Shown: one piece after another, positions 11,001 to 22,653 of the stretch
Layout of the letters: every line of letters starts with the position of its first letter
Position numbering within the stretch: position 1 is the stretch's first letter
DNA from: Butyriboletus loyo
Lineage: Eukaryota > Basidiomycota > Agaricomycetes > Boletales > Boletaceae
Assembly (NCBI GenBank): GCA_038093515.1
Contig: JBBPSI010000043.1
Span: 1 to 64,000, forward strand
Length of the DNA stretch: 64,000 nucleotides
Direction of reading: 5' to 3'
Program-made: the position numbers and the translations under genes
The notes under the pieces: model-generated
The model's database searches: none
Told to the model about the DNA's origin: nothing
Seen by the model: only the letters and a program-made list of their open reading frames with translations

Positions 11001-14000
11001 GTTCGTTTGGCGAATTACCCAAGGAATCACCTTTCTTTACACCCAAGCAGCCTGAATTCAAGCCTGTGTCTGTCTTTGCTGCCTTGGCTACGCCAGGCAC
11101 TCCAACCTCGACGCCTCCGAAAGCAAGTTCTGCTCAGCCTACTTTTGGGGCATCCTCGATGCCTGGTGGAGCGTTCCAGAGTGCATTCCCGCCAGCGGCT
11201 GCGGTATCCCAACAGGCCTCTACTTTTAGCGGTGGTGGTTTTAGTGCGTTCCCGAGCAGTGGCGGCGGCTTTGCAGCATTCTCGTCAGGAGGAAGTAAAT
11301 CATTCAGTGATCTCCTCCGTTCCGCTGGAGAGGGCAGACCGTCAGGCGCTGAGCCACATGAAGGTACACCCTCGAAACCAGCCCAAGCGTCGGCGCAACC
11401 CCCTGCCTCGACCACTCCGACCTCTACACCTGCTAAGGAGCCACTCAAGCCACCGTCTACGCCACTCGTAACCACTAAACTCGAGAAAGAAGTGTCAGCG
11501 ACTGTCGAAGTTAAAGCAAGTGAGGCACCTGCCGAACCCAAGGAGGAAGATACCGAGAAGATTCTGATTCCAGAACCATCCTTGGAATCGATATCGTCCT
11601 CCACGAGTTCATCCTTTGTAAAAGTTTCGGCTGAAGAAGAAGGTGAAATCGTAGAGGGAGGAGCACCTGGCGAGGCCGAGTTACAGGATGACGCATCGTT
11701 CCTGTCCGATGACTCAGAGTCTGATGATGATGAATCTGAGGTGTCGTCAGAAGCGTCTGACGAAGAAGAGACAGATGAACAAGGGGAAGAAGAATCTCAG
11801 TTTACGGAGGTTGCTTTTCCTAGAACGCCAGCATTTACGAGGTCGCCATCCACGACACCCAAGGCGGAGCATCCCAAAATCACTGTCTCGGTCTCACCCC
11901 CACCTCAGACGCCTTCCCCTTCTAGCGCTCCTCGGGTGTCGCCAATCAGCGATCTTAGTACAACGCCCCCTGGTTCTCCCGTCAAGGATACTCCCTCAGC
12001 ACCAGTACAGATGCCGGTGCCTGGAATCAAAGCCTCTCCCCCCTCGACCTCGCCTTTCAGTCTAGCACCTCGTTCAAATAACCGTCCCATACGCAGTTCC
12101 CCACTTGCGAATACATCCCTTGTCCTCGAGGGCGAGGTGGAGAAACCTCCGCCCGTATCCAAGTCCGCACTACCAGTAATAGTTGCGCAGCCAGCCGCAC
12201 CCAAACCACCTTTTGGTCAATGGACTCCCCCTACACCTGCACAGCCGACGGAGGACGACTCGTCTCGCCAAAAGATGCCTCCACTCTCGTCGTTGTTCTC
12301 CACTTCAGGAGAGAAACCTCCATCCGCGATTTTTGCGCCTACGACTACCCCTGCTTCCGCGCCGCCATTGTTCACTCCTAAAGAGAAGGTTGCGACTACG
12401 ACTACCGCGCCGATGGTCACCCCCAGCCCTTCTAGCACTATGTTCACACTCCCAACTAGCCTCCCAGCGTTCACGTTGGGTGCCACAACGTCAAGCTCTT
12501 GGGGTATGCCTTCGAAGCCCGCAGAAGTCACTCCGCCCACAACGAAAGCCGCGCAACCACTCTTTGGTGGACAGACCAGCATATTTGGTACCAAGACAGG
12601 ACCGGCCATACCGCTACCAAGTTCACCTTCGCCATTCGTGTCCCCCATCCCATCGATTCCTCCTAGTCCTAGCTTAACGCCACCATTACCAAGGACATCG
12701 GCACCAGCTCCGACACCGTCACCGACGCCAGAGCAGGGCATGCAAACAGAATGTCTCCTCCTTTTTGCTACCATTGGTAAGGAATTGGAGAATGTGGGTC
12801 TTTCTCTTGATACTACAATCATTCCTCATTTAATGTTGGTATGTTATAGCTCAAGCAGCTTGCAACGGCGGCCTCGATGAAGGCAATGGAACTTCAGAAG
12901 ACTTCTGGGGTAATCCATCAAAAGGTTGATCTCGGCGATCCCCGCGAGTGGGTCTTCGGTGATATCGAGGAGTATGGGAGATTACTGGTGGATGTCCAGA
13001 TTGATGTGAAAGAACTCAAGTTGGAGCGGGTGTCGTTGCGTAAAGTCTTGAAAGAGTTGGACAGCAACATGCTGAAAGGTACGTTTTCAGAAGCCGCTCT
13101 TATCGACTCGATCTGACGATTTTTAGTTACCACGAGGAAGGAGGAGATCGTACGATTCAATAAGGCCAAGACGGATGCTGAGTTTGCGAAAGTGCTCAAA
13201 ATCCGGACGCTTGCTCCGGAATATTCAGAATTCCAGTCACAGCTACGGAAGAACATACGGGTTAGTTTGGAGTATTTGATAAGCGCTTGACCTTTATGAC
13301 TCGACTCGTAGGCAATCAAGGATCGCGTGCAGAAGCTTGAAGACCACTTACAGGCTTCGAAGAAGAGGATTAACGAACTCAGGACAGGCAGACCCAGTAT
13401 AAGGCAAGTGCTTCCCCCAGAGCTAGACGTGCCGACTGTTTGTTCTTAAATCTTATCGCAGACCACCCTCTCTGGATACGGTGAATCGTACATTCCGTAA
13501 TATTGACATCGCCATCGATCAACAAAAGCAAGAGGTATCTCAGCTGCGGCATCGGATGGCGAAGCTAGAGATCTCGAGAGGTGTGGGTACTCGGGATCAG
13601 CTCGCTTTATCATCATCGAAGCGACCTTTGAACGTAACCCCAAATGTCGCCATTACTACAGCAGCAGCGTTGAACGCGGAACGGTCTGCGCAGAGGCTAA
13701 AGAAAGCAATGTTGGCTTCCAGAACCCAGCCGCTTCTGAACACGACGGCCACTGCTTCACCTGTTCCGATATCCTTCCAGACACCGCAGAAACCCACGGT
13801 GACCAAACCGGACGTGAAGACGACAGACGTGGAGGCGCCCGAGGCTGTATTCACTCTACCAACGACACCGATGATAAACTTCCCTTCATCACTGCCGAGT
13901 TGGACGCCGCCGCCGCCACCCTCAGAATTTGGGAGTCCCGGGACGCATGACATCTCCCCATCACGGAGCCGAGGTGCAACCAAACACCACCAAAAGCCGG

Positions 14001-14131
14001 TCGTACTTAAGAAAAATGCGAGCCCGGTCAGTGGCTCGACTCAATCATCGCCGTTTGAGTGGGAGCCAGTGGAGCCTATCAAACCAGTGTCGTCGCTTCC
14101 GTTTGCTATACGACCTGTGGGGTCGAGTTAA
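8024..14131 (+). CDS. NUP159: FG-nucleoporin, Nup159/Nup214 type
   Basis: Exons 8024-8107, 8156-8321, 8382-8813, 8862-12793, 12850-13078, 13127-13260, 13312-13403 and 13462-14131 join in phase to 1,912 residues. The first ~480 residues are repeat-poor and fit the N-terminal beta-propeller of this family, which binds the mRNA-export helicase Dbp5 on the cytoplasmic face of the nuclear pore. From about residue 500 to 1040 there are dozens of FG units (FGQ, FGK, FGA), the Phe-Gly mesh that transport receptors bind. A strongly acidic Ser/Glu/Asp patch follows at about 1150-1206, then Pro/Ser/Thr linker, then a coiled coil at about 1530-1735 expected to bind Nup82/Nsp1-type partners. The last intron starts with GC (13404, GCAAGT), which restores the frame. 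The start is the first ATG in frame with the propeller. Confidence 0.9.
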
Positions 14132-15385
14132 GCGTTGAACGTGCATCTAGTCGTTAGTTATGAGGCATTGGTTCAGTGTTTTCCTACGCGTCATCGAATG
14201 TATGTATGTATGGTGCTTGGTGGAACGTGAATGTGAATGCGAATGCATTGCTCGAGACTTTGGACTCATCCTGATAAGCTCGTAGCGAGTAATGTCATTT
14301 AATCATGGCGACAATCAGAAAGGCTGGTTCAGCATCGTCGTAAGAATATCACCCGGGCCCGTATTGAAATGGGCCATATTGAGGGCCACTGCCGAGCGTT
14401 GGTTCAATAGTGGTGGGCCTGATTGTCCATTTCCTTCCTGGCAAGTCTGTTCAGAGAGCTTATGTTTGCGTCATGGCAAGAAGGGAACGAGGGGAAACCA
14501 TGATATTCATCGCAGCGTCGTGCTTTATGTGCCCACCGCGACGGGGTGACTCGGAGTTGGAGGATCTGTAGGGCAACTGCAGGGGATGCACATGTACCTT
14601 TCCGTGTCCTAATGACCACGACAGGCCGCGAATCACTGAGAGGAGCGGACGAGAACTGGACCACGCTCTATTGGAGGACTACGACGTACGGGTACAAGAT
14701 CGACTATATGCATCGTACACGTGACTGTAGTATAGGCTTACACTCTAATCCTCTGGCACAAACCGTACTCGTAAAGTAATACTACATCCATTCCATCTAG
14801 CATCCAGATATAATACCAACTTGGGTCCAACCCCGTCTACCAAATGGACTCCAGATAGGTGTCCATTTGTCGCATCCCTTTGTATCTTATCGAGAGTGAG
14901 ATTATACATCTGGTGTATGTCTAGATTGGGTACGACCCTCGGTACTTCTAATCAATCCTACCTTCAAATGGGTATGACACGGAGACTCTCATTTCCGCAG
15001 TGAATGCTGTTTTCAATACTCCCACTCTACACATGAATCAAAGTTTTGAAACAGCGCAATCGAACGGTCCACATTTTACAACCCTGTGGCGTTTTCAGTG
15101 ACAGTTGCTATCATAGGCCCGGCGGCCGTCGGCAGTGCATGCTGGCCATGAAGATGTAATACGATCCGGTTCGATCAAGCTCGATTTCAATGCAGCTGTG
15201 TTTGATTTGGTGTGTCTGGATGCGGAGCCTTCAAGTTGTATCACGCCTGGAAAGTTCTTTGCATACGATCATCGAGGCAAACCGACTCACTATTATTATA
15301 ATAGGTCGCATTTGGTTATCCGAGTCAGGCCGGTCGACGTAGTATTCTTCGTTTGATGTGCGTTCATGCGTCGAGCTGCTGCAAA

Positions 15386-15494
15386 CATCAGTAAAACAGT
15401 TGCTGGTTTCCGATGCTAACCGAGTGTAGCCGAGCGCTACAGACTGCTACAGACTGCTAACCGGTGGTTCCGACCAATAACCGTTTCACAGATG
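15386..15494. mobile_element. candidate MITE, copy 1 (109 bp)
   Basis: It begins CATCAGTAAAAC and ends GTTTCACAGATG, near-perfect 12 bp terminal inverted repeats. It is clearly related, in opposite orientation, to the segment at 22565-22653: same ends, the same CTGGTTTC/CCGGTGGT-like inner blocks and TAGCCGAGCG motif. This copy also contains a short tandem duplication (GCTACAGACT twice). I cannot see a clear target-site duplication. With no coding capacity it would have to be moved by another element's transposase; that is inference. Confidence 0.55.
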
Positions 15495-15611
15495 CCCATT
15501 TCCCAAAAACTGTTCGCACAGGCTGTGCTCCCCTGCGTCCCTTAGCTTACGTATGGAAGAGAGGCCCACCCGTTGTCGGAAGGGAGACACTTTAACCTTA
15601 TTAGACCGCCC

Positions 15612-15617
15612 ATATAT
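15612..15617 (+). promoter_or_regulatory. TATA-like site of the sugar transporter gene
   Basis: ATATAT inside CCCATATATGATC lies about 102 bp upstream of the transporter ATG, a plausible distance for a fungal promoter with a short leader. The evidence is sequence context only. Confidence 0.35.
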
Positions 15618-15718
15618 GATCATTCAATCCAACCGCGCGTCTCCCATCAAGTACTCGCATCCGCAGTCTGCCCCAGGTTTCTTCATCCCGTCGACCCATC
15701 CTCATTCGCCGGTCGACA

Positions 15719-17480
15719 ATGAACTTGAAGAAGGAGTTTGACGAGCTTCTCCATTACCGGAACGCGTACTTGCTTGCCTTTTCCGCAACGACGGGATATG
15801 TCTGCTTTGGATGGGACATTGGCCTGATCGGTGGTGTTCTCGCCCTCCCTTCGTTTCAGCAGTACTTTGCGCTCAATAAGGAGTCGGCGGCTACGCGTGC
15901 TGCGGTGAGCGGGAACATCGTATCCATACTTCAGGCTGGCGGACTGTGCGGCTTCCCCTCTCTCTCTCCTTGGACTAGAGCGGGTGCCAACTCATTTATT
16001 TGTTCAACTGCAGTTTCGGAGCGTTGGTATCAACCTGGTTTGCAAGCCACTATGGAAGGAAACCATCCTTACTTGCCTCCGCTGTCATCTTCCTCATAGG
16101 GAGTGTGATACAGTCGATCGTCGGGCTCGGTAGCACGCCAGCTGTCGGACTTAAAGTGTTCTACTTTGGTCGGTTCTTCGGCGGTGTCGGCGTCGGGCTA
16201 ATGGCAGCTCTCGTACCGACCTATGTGTCTGAATGCGCACCGCGGTCCATTCGTGGACGTTGTACTGGCAGCATTGAAGTGGCCGTCGGACTGGGAAACA
16301 TGTTGAGTTGCAAGTATTTTCGCTCTTCCCATGCCATCCGGCTGTCTCACATCCTTCCGCTCTAGTCTGGGTCAACTACGGCGTAGCTATTCAGATCCCT
16401 TTCGGAGAGATACAATGGCGCCTTCCTATCATCGTTCAGATCATTCCAGGTGTCCTCTTCTTCCTCTTTATGCTCTTCCAGCCAGAATCGCCTCGTTGGC
16501 TAGTCGAGAAAGAACGTTATGAAGACGCCGCACGAGCGCTCGCTTATATTACGCGTACCGATCCTGCCTCTCCCGCGGTCCAATCGACCCTTTCGGAGAT
16601 CCGTGCCGACTTTGTAGGCCGTCATAGACTCAGTATCTTGTCACAGTTCCGCAAGATGGGAGAGAACAAGATCATCGCGCTTCGTTGCATCATCCCGTGC
16701 CTCCTCACCTTCTTCCAACAATGGACCGGAACGAACGCGATCAACTACTACGCCCCTCAGATATTCGCTTCTCTCGGCATATCAAGCACGACCGCATCCC
16801 TCCTCGCTACCGGCATCTACGGTGTCGTCAAATTCGTCACCACATGTCTCGTGCTCGCATTCGTCATCGAATCCTGGGGCCGCAAACGCACGCTCTTTTA
16901 CGGCGGGATCGCCCAAGGTCTGATGATGCTTTGGATCGGCGGCTACATGGCCGTTCATCCCCAGTCGAGCGTCGTACCCGCCACGTACGTCGCCATCGTC
17001 GCCATCTACCTCTACGGCGTCTTTTTCTGTCTCGGCTGGGGCTTCACCCCGCTCGTGCTTGGGTCCGAGGTGGCACCGGGACACGTCCGGCCGGCGGTCA
17101 TGTCCCTCGCGTCTGGCGTGACTTGGCTGTTCACGTACGTGATCGCGCAGATCACACCGACGATGTTGGCGCGGATCACGTGGGGGACGTTTATCGTCTT
17201 TGGCGTCGCGAGCGTGGTGGTGGCGGTGGCGGTGTGGGTGGGCGTGCCGGAGACGACGGGGGTGCAGCTCGAGGATGTGAAGTGGTTGTTTGAGGGGGAT
17301 CTTTGGATACGGTGTGTGCAGGATGCGCCGGGCGGACGTTGGTTGCTTGGGAAGCGGCGCGCGGCGAGCATAGAAGAGTTGAAGAGGCGGGCAGAGAAGA
17401 GTGCACGGAGCGGTGATGTCTCGGACGAGGAGATTGCGCCGGAAAAGCGGTCGACCGTCGTCGACTCGCTAGTCATCTGA
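15719..17480 (+). CDS. MFS sugar transporter (sugar/quinate permease type)
   Basis: Exons 15719-15945, 16014-16309 and 16366-17480 join to 545 residues. It has the sugar-porter landmarks: GRFFGGVGVG followed by PTYVSECAPRSIRG around residues 127-155, SHYGRK in the first cytosolic loop, PESPRWLVE near 213, QQWTGTNAINYYAPQIF in helix 7, and PETTG near 468. Twelve hydrophobic segments are expected, placing it in the plasma membrane as a proton-coupled sugar or quinate uptake carrier. The substrate cannot be read from sequence. The second intron is GC-AG (16310, GCAAGT). Using it gives the family-like sequence NMLSFWVNYG, whereas the nearest GT donors break the frame or fit poorly. Confidence 0.88.
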
Positions 17481-18002
17481 GCTGCATCCTCGATTAATGC
17501 TCGTTCATTCGGAGGTAAATCTATATTTGTCAAGTGTACATGGCAACGACACCGTCACCCCTGTCTAAAATGTGGTATGGTGTTTTTAAATGATCCCAGG
17601 GTAATGATATGGAGGGATCGTGGTATCCAGGACTACCATTCTTATTGTGTTATGCATCTCACCGGGCTACAGGAACGAACGTTGACCATCACAACAAAAA
17701 GACCGGACGAACGCAGCATGCGTCAACGCGCGACTAAGGCGGAAATTGGCAGGGCCGGGGGGTATATGACGAAGAAAAACACGATGATAAGCAGCGAAAG
17801 AGGGACCAGCCCCGATAAGGATGGAACTTGAATACGTTTCCAGAGATCTAATATCCTCTCCGGTTCAAAAGTCGACTGAGCCGGCTCATGCCGACCTTTT
17901 TGTGTGTTCTCCGCTCAACGACGTGACGACGGGAAGAAGCGCTGTTGGTGCGTTTTTTCATACTAGAGGATGAAACACGAATCAAAATCACCGGCGTTCC
18001 GA
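17481..18002. other. convergent intergenic region, no gene seen
   Basis: It lies between the converging 3' ends of the transporter (plus) and the AA14-like gene (minus). The 84-codon open frame at 17577-17831 has no splice extension or recognisable motif. Confidence 0.5.
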
Positions 18003-19226
18003 TCAGAGAAAAGATACGGACCACTGTGAATTTGTCGAACTCGGTGGCGTACCGGATGGCGCGTTGACCGAGGTAGTTGGGGTAGGGAGTGTTGGCGTTG
18101 TTGTGCTACCGCCGGAAGTAGTGGTGGATAAAGGAGCTCCAAGGACAGCAGGGACAGGAAGAGCAGTTTGATTGGGCCCAGGGACTGGGATGCTCGAGTA
18201 TGAATCTTGGAAGATGTCGTTCTGCGCGCCGTCTACGAAGTTGTAGAGATCGTTATAAAAAGGAGGGGAATACGTTCCTTCAAACATCTGCATGGAAAGG
18301 CGATGGTGAGCCAAGCCAAGGGTGTGAGTCTGAATAGGACACCCACGTTGTTCTGTTCAGCTTGGAACCAATAGAGAGGCTGTTTGGCACCATAGGTACA
18401 GTTTCCGGGAACTGCGTTCGGTTTCCCGTTGGCCGGGTCCGCCCCACAGCGACGGGCAACATTGGGTGTAGCAAGGCCGACGTTGGAGGTGGAGTTGGTG
18501 ATACGACATTGGAATCCATTCATGTAGTCTGTGTGGGTGTAGATAAGAAAACATACAAGGAATGCAAGATAAGAAGACGATGCGTACTCTGCTCTGCACC
18601 ACTGTCGGAGGAGTGGATCCAAAAGAAGGCACAAGTGCACATATCATTCGGGCAAGGGGGCATGCTTTCCGGGACACTGAAATCAGTGTATCTTGTCCAA
18701 ACACAGGTCTGGTTAACGCTGAAGACAGTGAAGTCCGCGGGTTGGACTTCCGAGACGTTACTCTTGTACGCGATGGCTAACGCGCAGCCCTTGACGTCAC
18801 TCAGACCGGTCGTGTGGTACTCCGCCATGGGAGAGCCAGGACAGACGTTGTTGGGATTGTTTGGATCTTGGATGTTACCACCCTGCGAGCTGGCATAATA
18901 AGTCGTGGCGCCTTTATCGCAGGCGACCTCGGTTGTGACGTTCTGGCCAGCAGGGAGCTCGAAGACGTCTTGTAGGTGGGGTGGGTAGGCAAGGTGGTTA
19001 TGAAACCACCATTGATCGAATGGGAGGTTCATGAGGGGAACAACGGGGCGGTTGTCGTAGCCAAATGTTGTGCTAGTGACGTTGAATCCCCACATGGAGG
19101 CATGCCAAATGGCTGGGGGGAACTGATATCAGAAGGGAGAGGAGAAAAGAAGGGACGGGACGCACAGGCATGAGATGCTACGAGACGGAGGGACAAGAAG
19201 AAGGAGAGGAGAAAAGCAGAGTACAT
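18003..19226 (-). CDS. AA14-family lytic polysaccharide monooxygenase
   Basis: Exons 19226-19166, 19112-18588, 18528-18347 and 18287-18003 give 350 residues. The signal peptide [18 protein letters not shown] is followed by His19, which becomes His1 of the mature enzyme as copper histidine-brace chemistry requires. Other landmarks are [22 protein letters not shown] (mature His102) and NYMNGFQC (mature Tyr179). From my knowledge of characterised AA14 enzymes, the copper ligands are His1, His99 and Tyr176; here all are present with a constant +3 offset. The family oxidatively cleaves xylan coating cellulose in wood. The catalytic part ends with [15 protein letters not shown] and is followed by a Ser/Thr/Pro-rich tail of about 70 residues. 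Many Cys pairs fit a secreted protein. The family is assigned from memory of its conserved blocks. Confidence 0.85.
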
Positions 19227-19828
19227 GACTGGACCGGCCAGGGAAAGATCGGATTGCTTTGAACTACGGTGGAGGTCGATGCTGCATTTTATTATGCTCG
19301 TCAAGATCGGCAATTAAACGCGTCCTGTCACACTCATTGTCATCACGCGTTACTGTCACACCTTCTCGGCAATGTCCGTGTCCGATACAAAGTCCCTTCG
19401 ACGCTCTATGACCGCTCGCTCCATTCATCTACGTACCGTCGTCGTATCGCAAGAAGATCATTGCGGAGATTGTCGTCCTGCAACGTTTCCTTCGACTCGT
19501 GCATCCTTACACCGTCACCATCGAGTCTTCGTGTCCCTGGAATCAGCCTGCCTGTCCATGTGCCTTTTGACCTGCAGGTTTCGACCATGCCTCATGACCA
19601 CCTCTCCTGTCCTGAAACCAGTGCACGACTGGCCATCGCCCATCCGCTTTGCCTCTCCACTTTGCAAGGTCAAAGCGGGGACTCTCCAAAGCGTCGGACC
19701 GTTGATCAGTTGCCATTGTTCCCCCGATATTGTCTGGTCCACAGTCCACATGCTTTGCCGTCCATATAATTTACGCGCTGCTTCTTCATGACCTATCATT
19801 CCCCATCACTCCGTTCCATTTCTACGTT
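19227..19828. promoter_or_regulatory. shared divergent promoter region, AA14-like and zinc-finger genes
   Basis: About 600 bp separate the two start codons on opposite strands. AT-rich ATAATAAAA (minus strand, about 19284-19292) is a possible TATA element for the AA14-like gene. The open frames of 60-166 codons here overlap one another on both strands and show no family features. Confidence 0.4.
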
Positions 19829-21472
19829 ATGAACCAGCCACAGGTCGCCACCCCTACCTCTGCTCTCCCAGGACGTCCTGAGAGACCCGTCAAATATGTT
19901 TGCCCCGTCACTGCTCCCGATGGCAGCGTCGGATACGACCGCCCTCTCGAGAACTATTTTGATCCTTCCATGGCCCCACGTCTCCTTCCATCTGAGCCCC
20001 CAGCTCGAGTACGTACTCACTCCCTCTCTTGGGGTCAGCGGTGATACACCTTCCAATCATAGCTTTATGACACGGTCGCGCGTGCCCATGATCACCGTTT
20101 TCAGGTCACCCCGGACATGGTCGATCCTTCCTGGACAACCCCCCGCCCTCTCCTCAATTCACGTGAACGTCGTCGTTCGCTCGCCAAACTTCCTGGGAAT
20201 TCCACGGACTACATGGGAATCTCTCCCGACCTACCAGGCTGGCGTCCCCGTCGATCATCTTACGAAGACCGACGTGGTGCGGTTGGCGTAACGCCGAGCG
20301 AAGTGAACACGCTTGTCCCGTACATACCGCCTATCGACACCAGCTTACCGCCCCCATCCAGAGAATGGCTTGATGCAAAAGCAAAACAGTTCTTGGCAGA
20401 CGCCCACGCTGATTTCGAGGATTCTCATCGCAATGCCACAAACGACGTCACGAAGCCTGGACCTTCTGCAAATACGGACGACAGCGACTTCTTCGATTAC
20501 GACACTGACAGTACTTTCGACGGTGCCCCCACTGTTTCTCGCACGTCCATACCGCGGCCTTCGCAACAAGTTCCCCAGGTAGAGCCTGGATCCAACGCTC
20601 AAGACGCCGACTTCAACTCGATCACGGACACGGATACGGACACAGATACGGACACCGACATGAATAGCGATAACGAGTACAACTGGAGTACCATGCGCAT
20701 TTCTGATTCGAGCCCTCGCGCTTTGGCAGATGTTCCCCGGTGGATAATTCCGCGCAAGCGCCCTTCTGTCGTGATTATCAACAAGGCTGTCACTGGGGTC
20801 GTTGACGACTCGAATGACGTCAGCCACGGTACAAGTCCCAACCCTGCTAGTCCTCCTCCATCTGATGACGAGCACGCGGGCAAGCGACGAAGAGGAGGGA
20901 AAAGCATATGTTTGAATAGAGATGCTAAGAAGCCCAAGAGGTACGCGAATGATACACCTACGCGACAGCATCGCAAGAGCACTGGTGTACACCAGATGTC
21001 GGAATCCGAGGAAGATAGTTCCTCTGACTGTGCCGTTATCGCTCCATTTCCCACACGTACCTCCTCACTTGAGAACAGCACGACCACGTCTTCGCGCCCA
21101 CCCCTCTCAGCTATTACCGCTACTGCTCTGCAGATGAAACACGTTCGGCTCGCATCACCCCCTGCTGCTTCTCCCGGAGTTATACCGCAACGGGACATCA
21201 CCCCCAAACCGCCCAAAGTGTTTCATTGCCTTTTGGACAGCTGTACCCAAGTCTGTGCCTCCGCAGGCGATCTCCAGAGACACCAGCAATCTCTTCGACA
21301 TTCTACCCCTGGACATGCTTGTCTGGCTTGCGGGAAGTCATACACGCGCTCGGACGCATTGAAGAGGCATTTGAACAGCAAGGCTTCGTGTAAGAGGGTG
21401 CACACCACGAAACTCGCCAACAGTACAGAAGTCGAAGAAGGACAACCCGAAGCGAACCAAGAGGCGGTGTAA
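19829..21472 (+). CDS. zinc-finger protein, putative transcription factor
   Basis: Two exons, 19829-20008 and 20063-21472, give 529 residues. Near the C-terminus (about 447-502) are two finger-like units. The first has C-x4-C with paired His (CLLDSC...HQQSLRH). The second is CLACGKSYTRSDALKRH, which ends in Cys and not a second His (C2HC form). The rest is polar, Ser/Pro-rich and probably disordered, with a Thr-Asp repeat (TDTDTDTDTDTD, from DNA 20622-20660) and basic clusters such as GKRRRGGK that could be nuclear signals. I infer a DNA-binding regulator; targets are unknown. Its divergence from the AA14-like gene raises the possibility of co-regulation but does not prove it. Confidence 0.75.
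20622..20660 (+). repeat. in-frame hexanucleotide-like tandem repeat
   Basis: ACGGAC/ACGGAT/ACAGAT units repeat in frame inside the zinc-finger gene and encode a Thr-Asp run. Such repeats often vary in length between strains. Confidence 0.8.
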
Positions 21473-22168
21473 ATCGTGGTGAATTCTTCTTCACGATCGG
21501 AGGTGAGGAAGTGGCGTGCACCCAACCACACTGTTGTCGTTCCGGTTCTCGATGCGATTTCCGGGGCCCTTTGGGACAATAAACCTGAATGAAGCTTCAA
21601 CGTTTGGAAACCGTAATGGTTTCTTTAATAATGCACGGCCTGCAGGTCGGGTTGCGCACTTTAATTGCGATCATTCACTCCCTCCGTGTTCTTTCTTTCT
21701 TTTCTTTTCTTTTTCTCGTAATCGTCCTGTCCTTTAATGTCGCGTAATGCGCGCAATATCTCCTTGTAATCCTCATTAGTTACTGGAAATTCTGAGGTAA
21801 AAACATAACTCGTCGGAAAGCTGAGCATTTCAAATGGTGACACGCTTCCACTTCACTTTACTGATTTCGCGTTCTCTGAGTCAAATTCGATGATGTTAAA
21901 GTACAGAAAGCTACCCGGATGCTATTCGACCATCGTCCGTATTACGACCTCGTTCTGCGGTGATTCTGTACCTACGATCCAAGGGTCAATATACCGAAGA
22001 TATACCATACACGGTACACCTGGCAGATCTTCGATGCGGCAGGTTGACATTTGTGGCATGCGCGAGGCATTCCTTTCCTCGTGCTCAGAGTCATGATAAT
22101 GCACGGTGCCGTGCGTGCAGGATTCGTCCAGGTGGAAATTAATACGGTCGGTTCCAGGTTCCACAAAC

Positions 22169-22203
22169 ACCCCACCCCACCCCACCCCACCCCACCCCAC
22201 CCC
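22169..22203. repeat. CCCCA tandem repeat (about seven units), G-rich on minus strand
   Basis: Seven successive CCCCA units are read directly. The minus strand is therefore (TGGGG)n, which can form a G-quadruplex in principle. Confidence 0.9.
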
Positions 22204-22564
22204 ATGGCACGACGATTAACCCTGTGTATCATTGATGATATAGCTTTTATGAGACTGGACGGAGCGGGAGAAAGCCGCCTGAACTTGAGGCTGCATACCA
22301 CCGACATCTTGAACGAGAATCCTTTTTTTTTTATAATTTCGTCGCAGAACCACATGGTTGGTCGGACCGTTTTTGGAAAAAAACATGGTGTTCACGATGA
22401 CGACTCTGCTTTCAAAAAAAAAAAAAAGGGTAGGCGCGAATTTCATCGACGCCCTATGTCATGGTCAGGATGGGTACTTTGAACTGGTATCGTTTCGCAT
22501 TCCTGGACGCACGAGGACAGGTAGTGCCCTCGAGATGATATCCAAGTAGAACAGGATGCCCGCG

Positions 22565-22653
22565 CATCAGTGAAACGATTAGTGGTCAGAACCAGTCTGG
22601 ACCAGTCAGAACCGCTCGGCTACCACCGGGAACCAGAAACTGTTTTACTGATG
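22565..22653. mobile_element. candidate MITE, copy 2 (89 bp)
   Basis: It begins CATCAGTGAAAC and ends GTTTTACTGATG, so its ends are 12 bp inverted repeats with one mismatch. It is the reverse-orientation relative of 15386-15494, about 20 bp shorter because it lacks that copy's internal duplication. No convincing target-site duplication flanks it. Confidence 0.55.

Larger units (their letters stand above)
14132..15718. other. intergenic region with a small TIR-bearing repeat and a TATA-like site
   Basis: No coding region is supported. The stretch holds the 3' end of the nucleoporin gene, the small inverted-end repeat at 15386-15494, and the promoter of the sugar transporter with ATATAT at 15612-15617, about 100 bp upstream of its ATG. 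Confidence 0.5.

Noticed and set aside
12217..12822. 201-codon minus-strand frame with Gly/Val-rich product
   Set aside because: Antisense shadow of the low-complexity Pro/Ser/Thr part of the nucleoporin gene.
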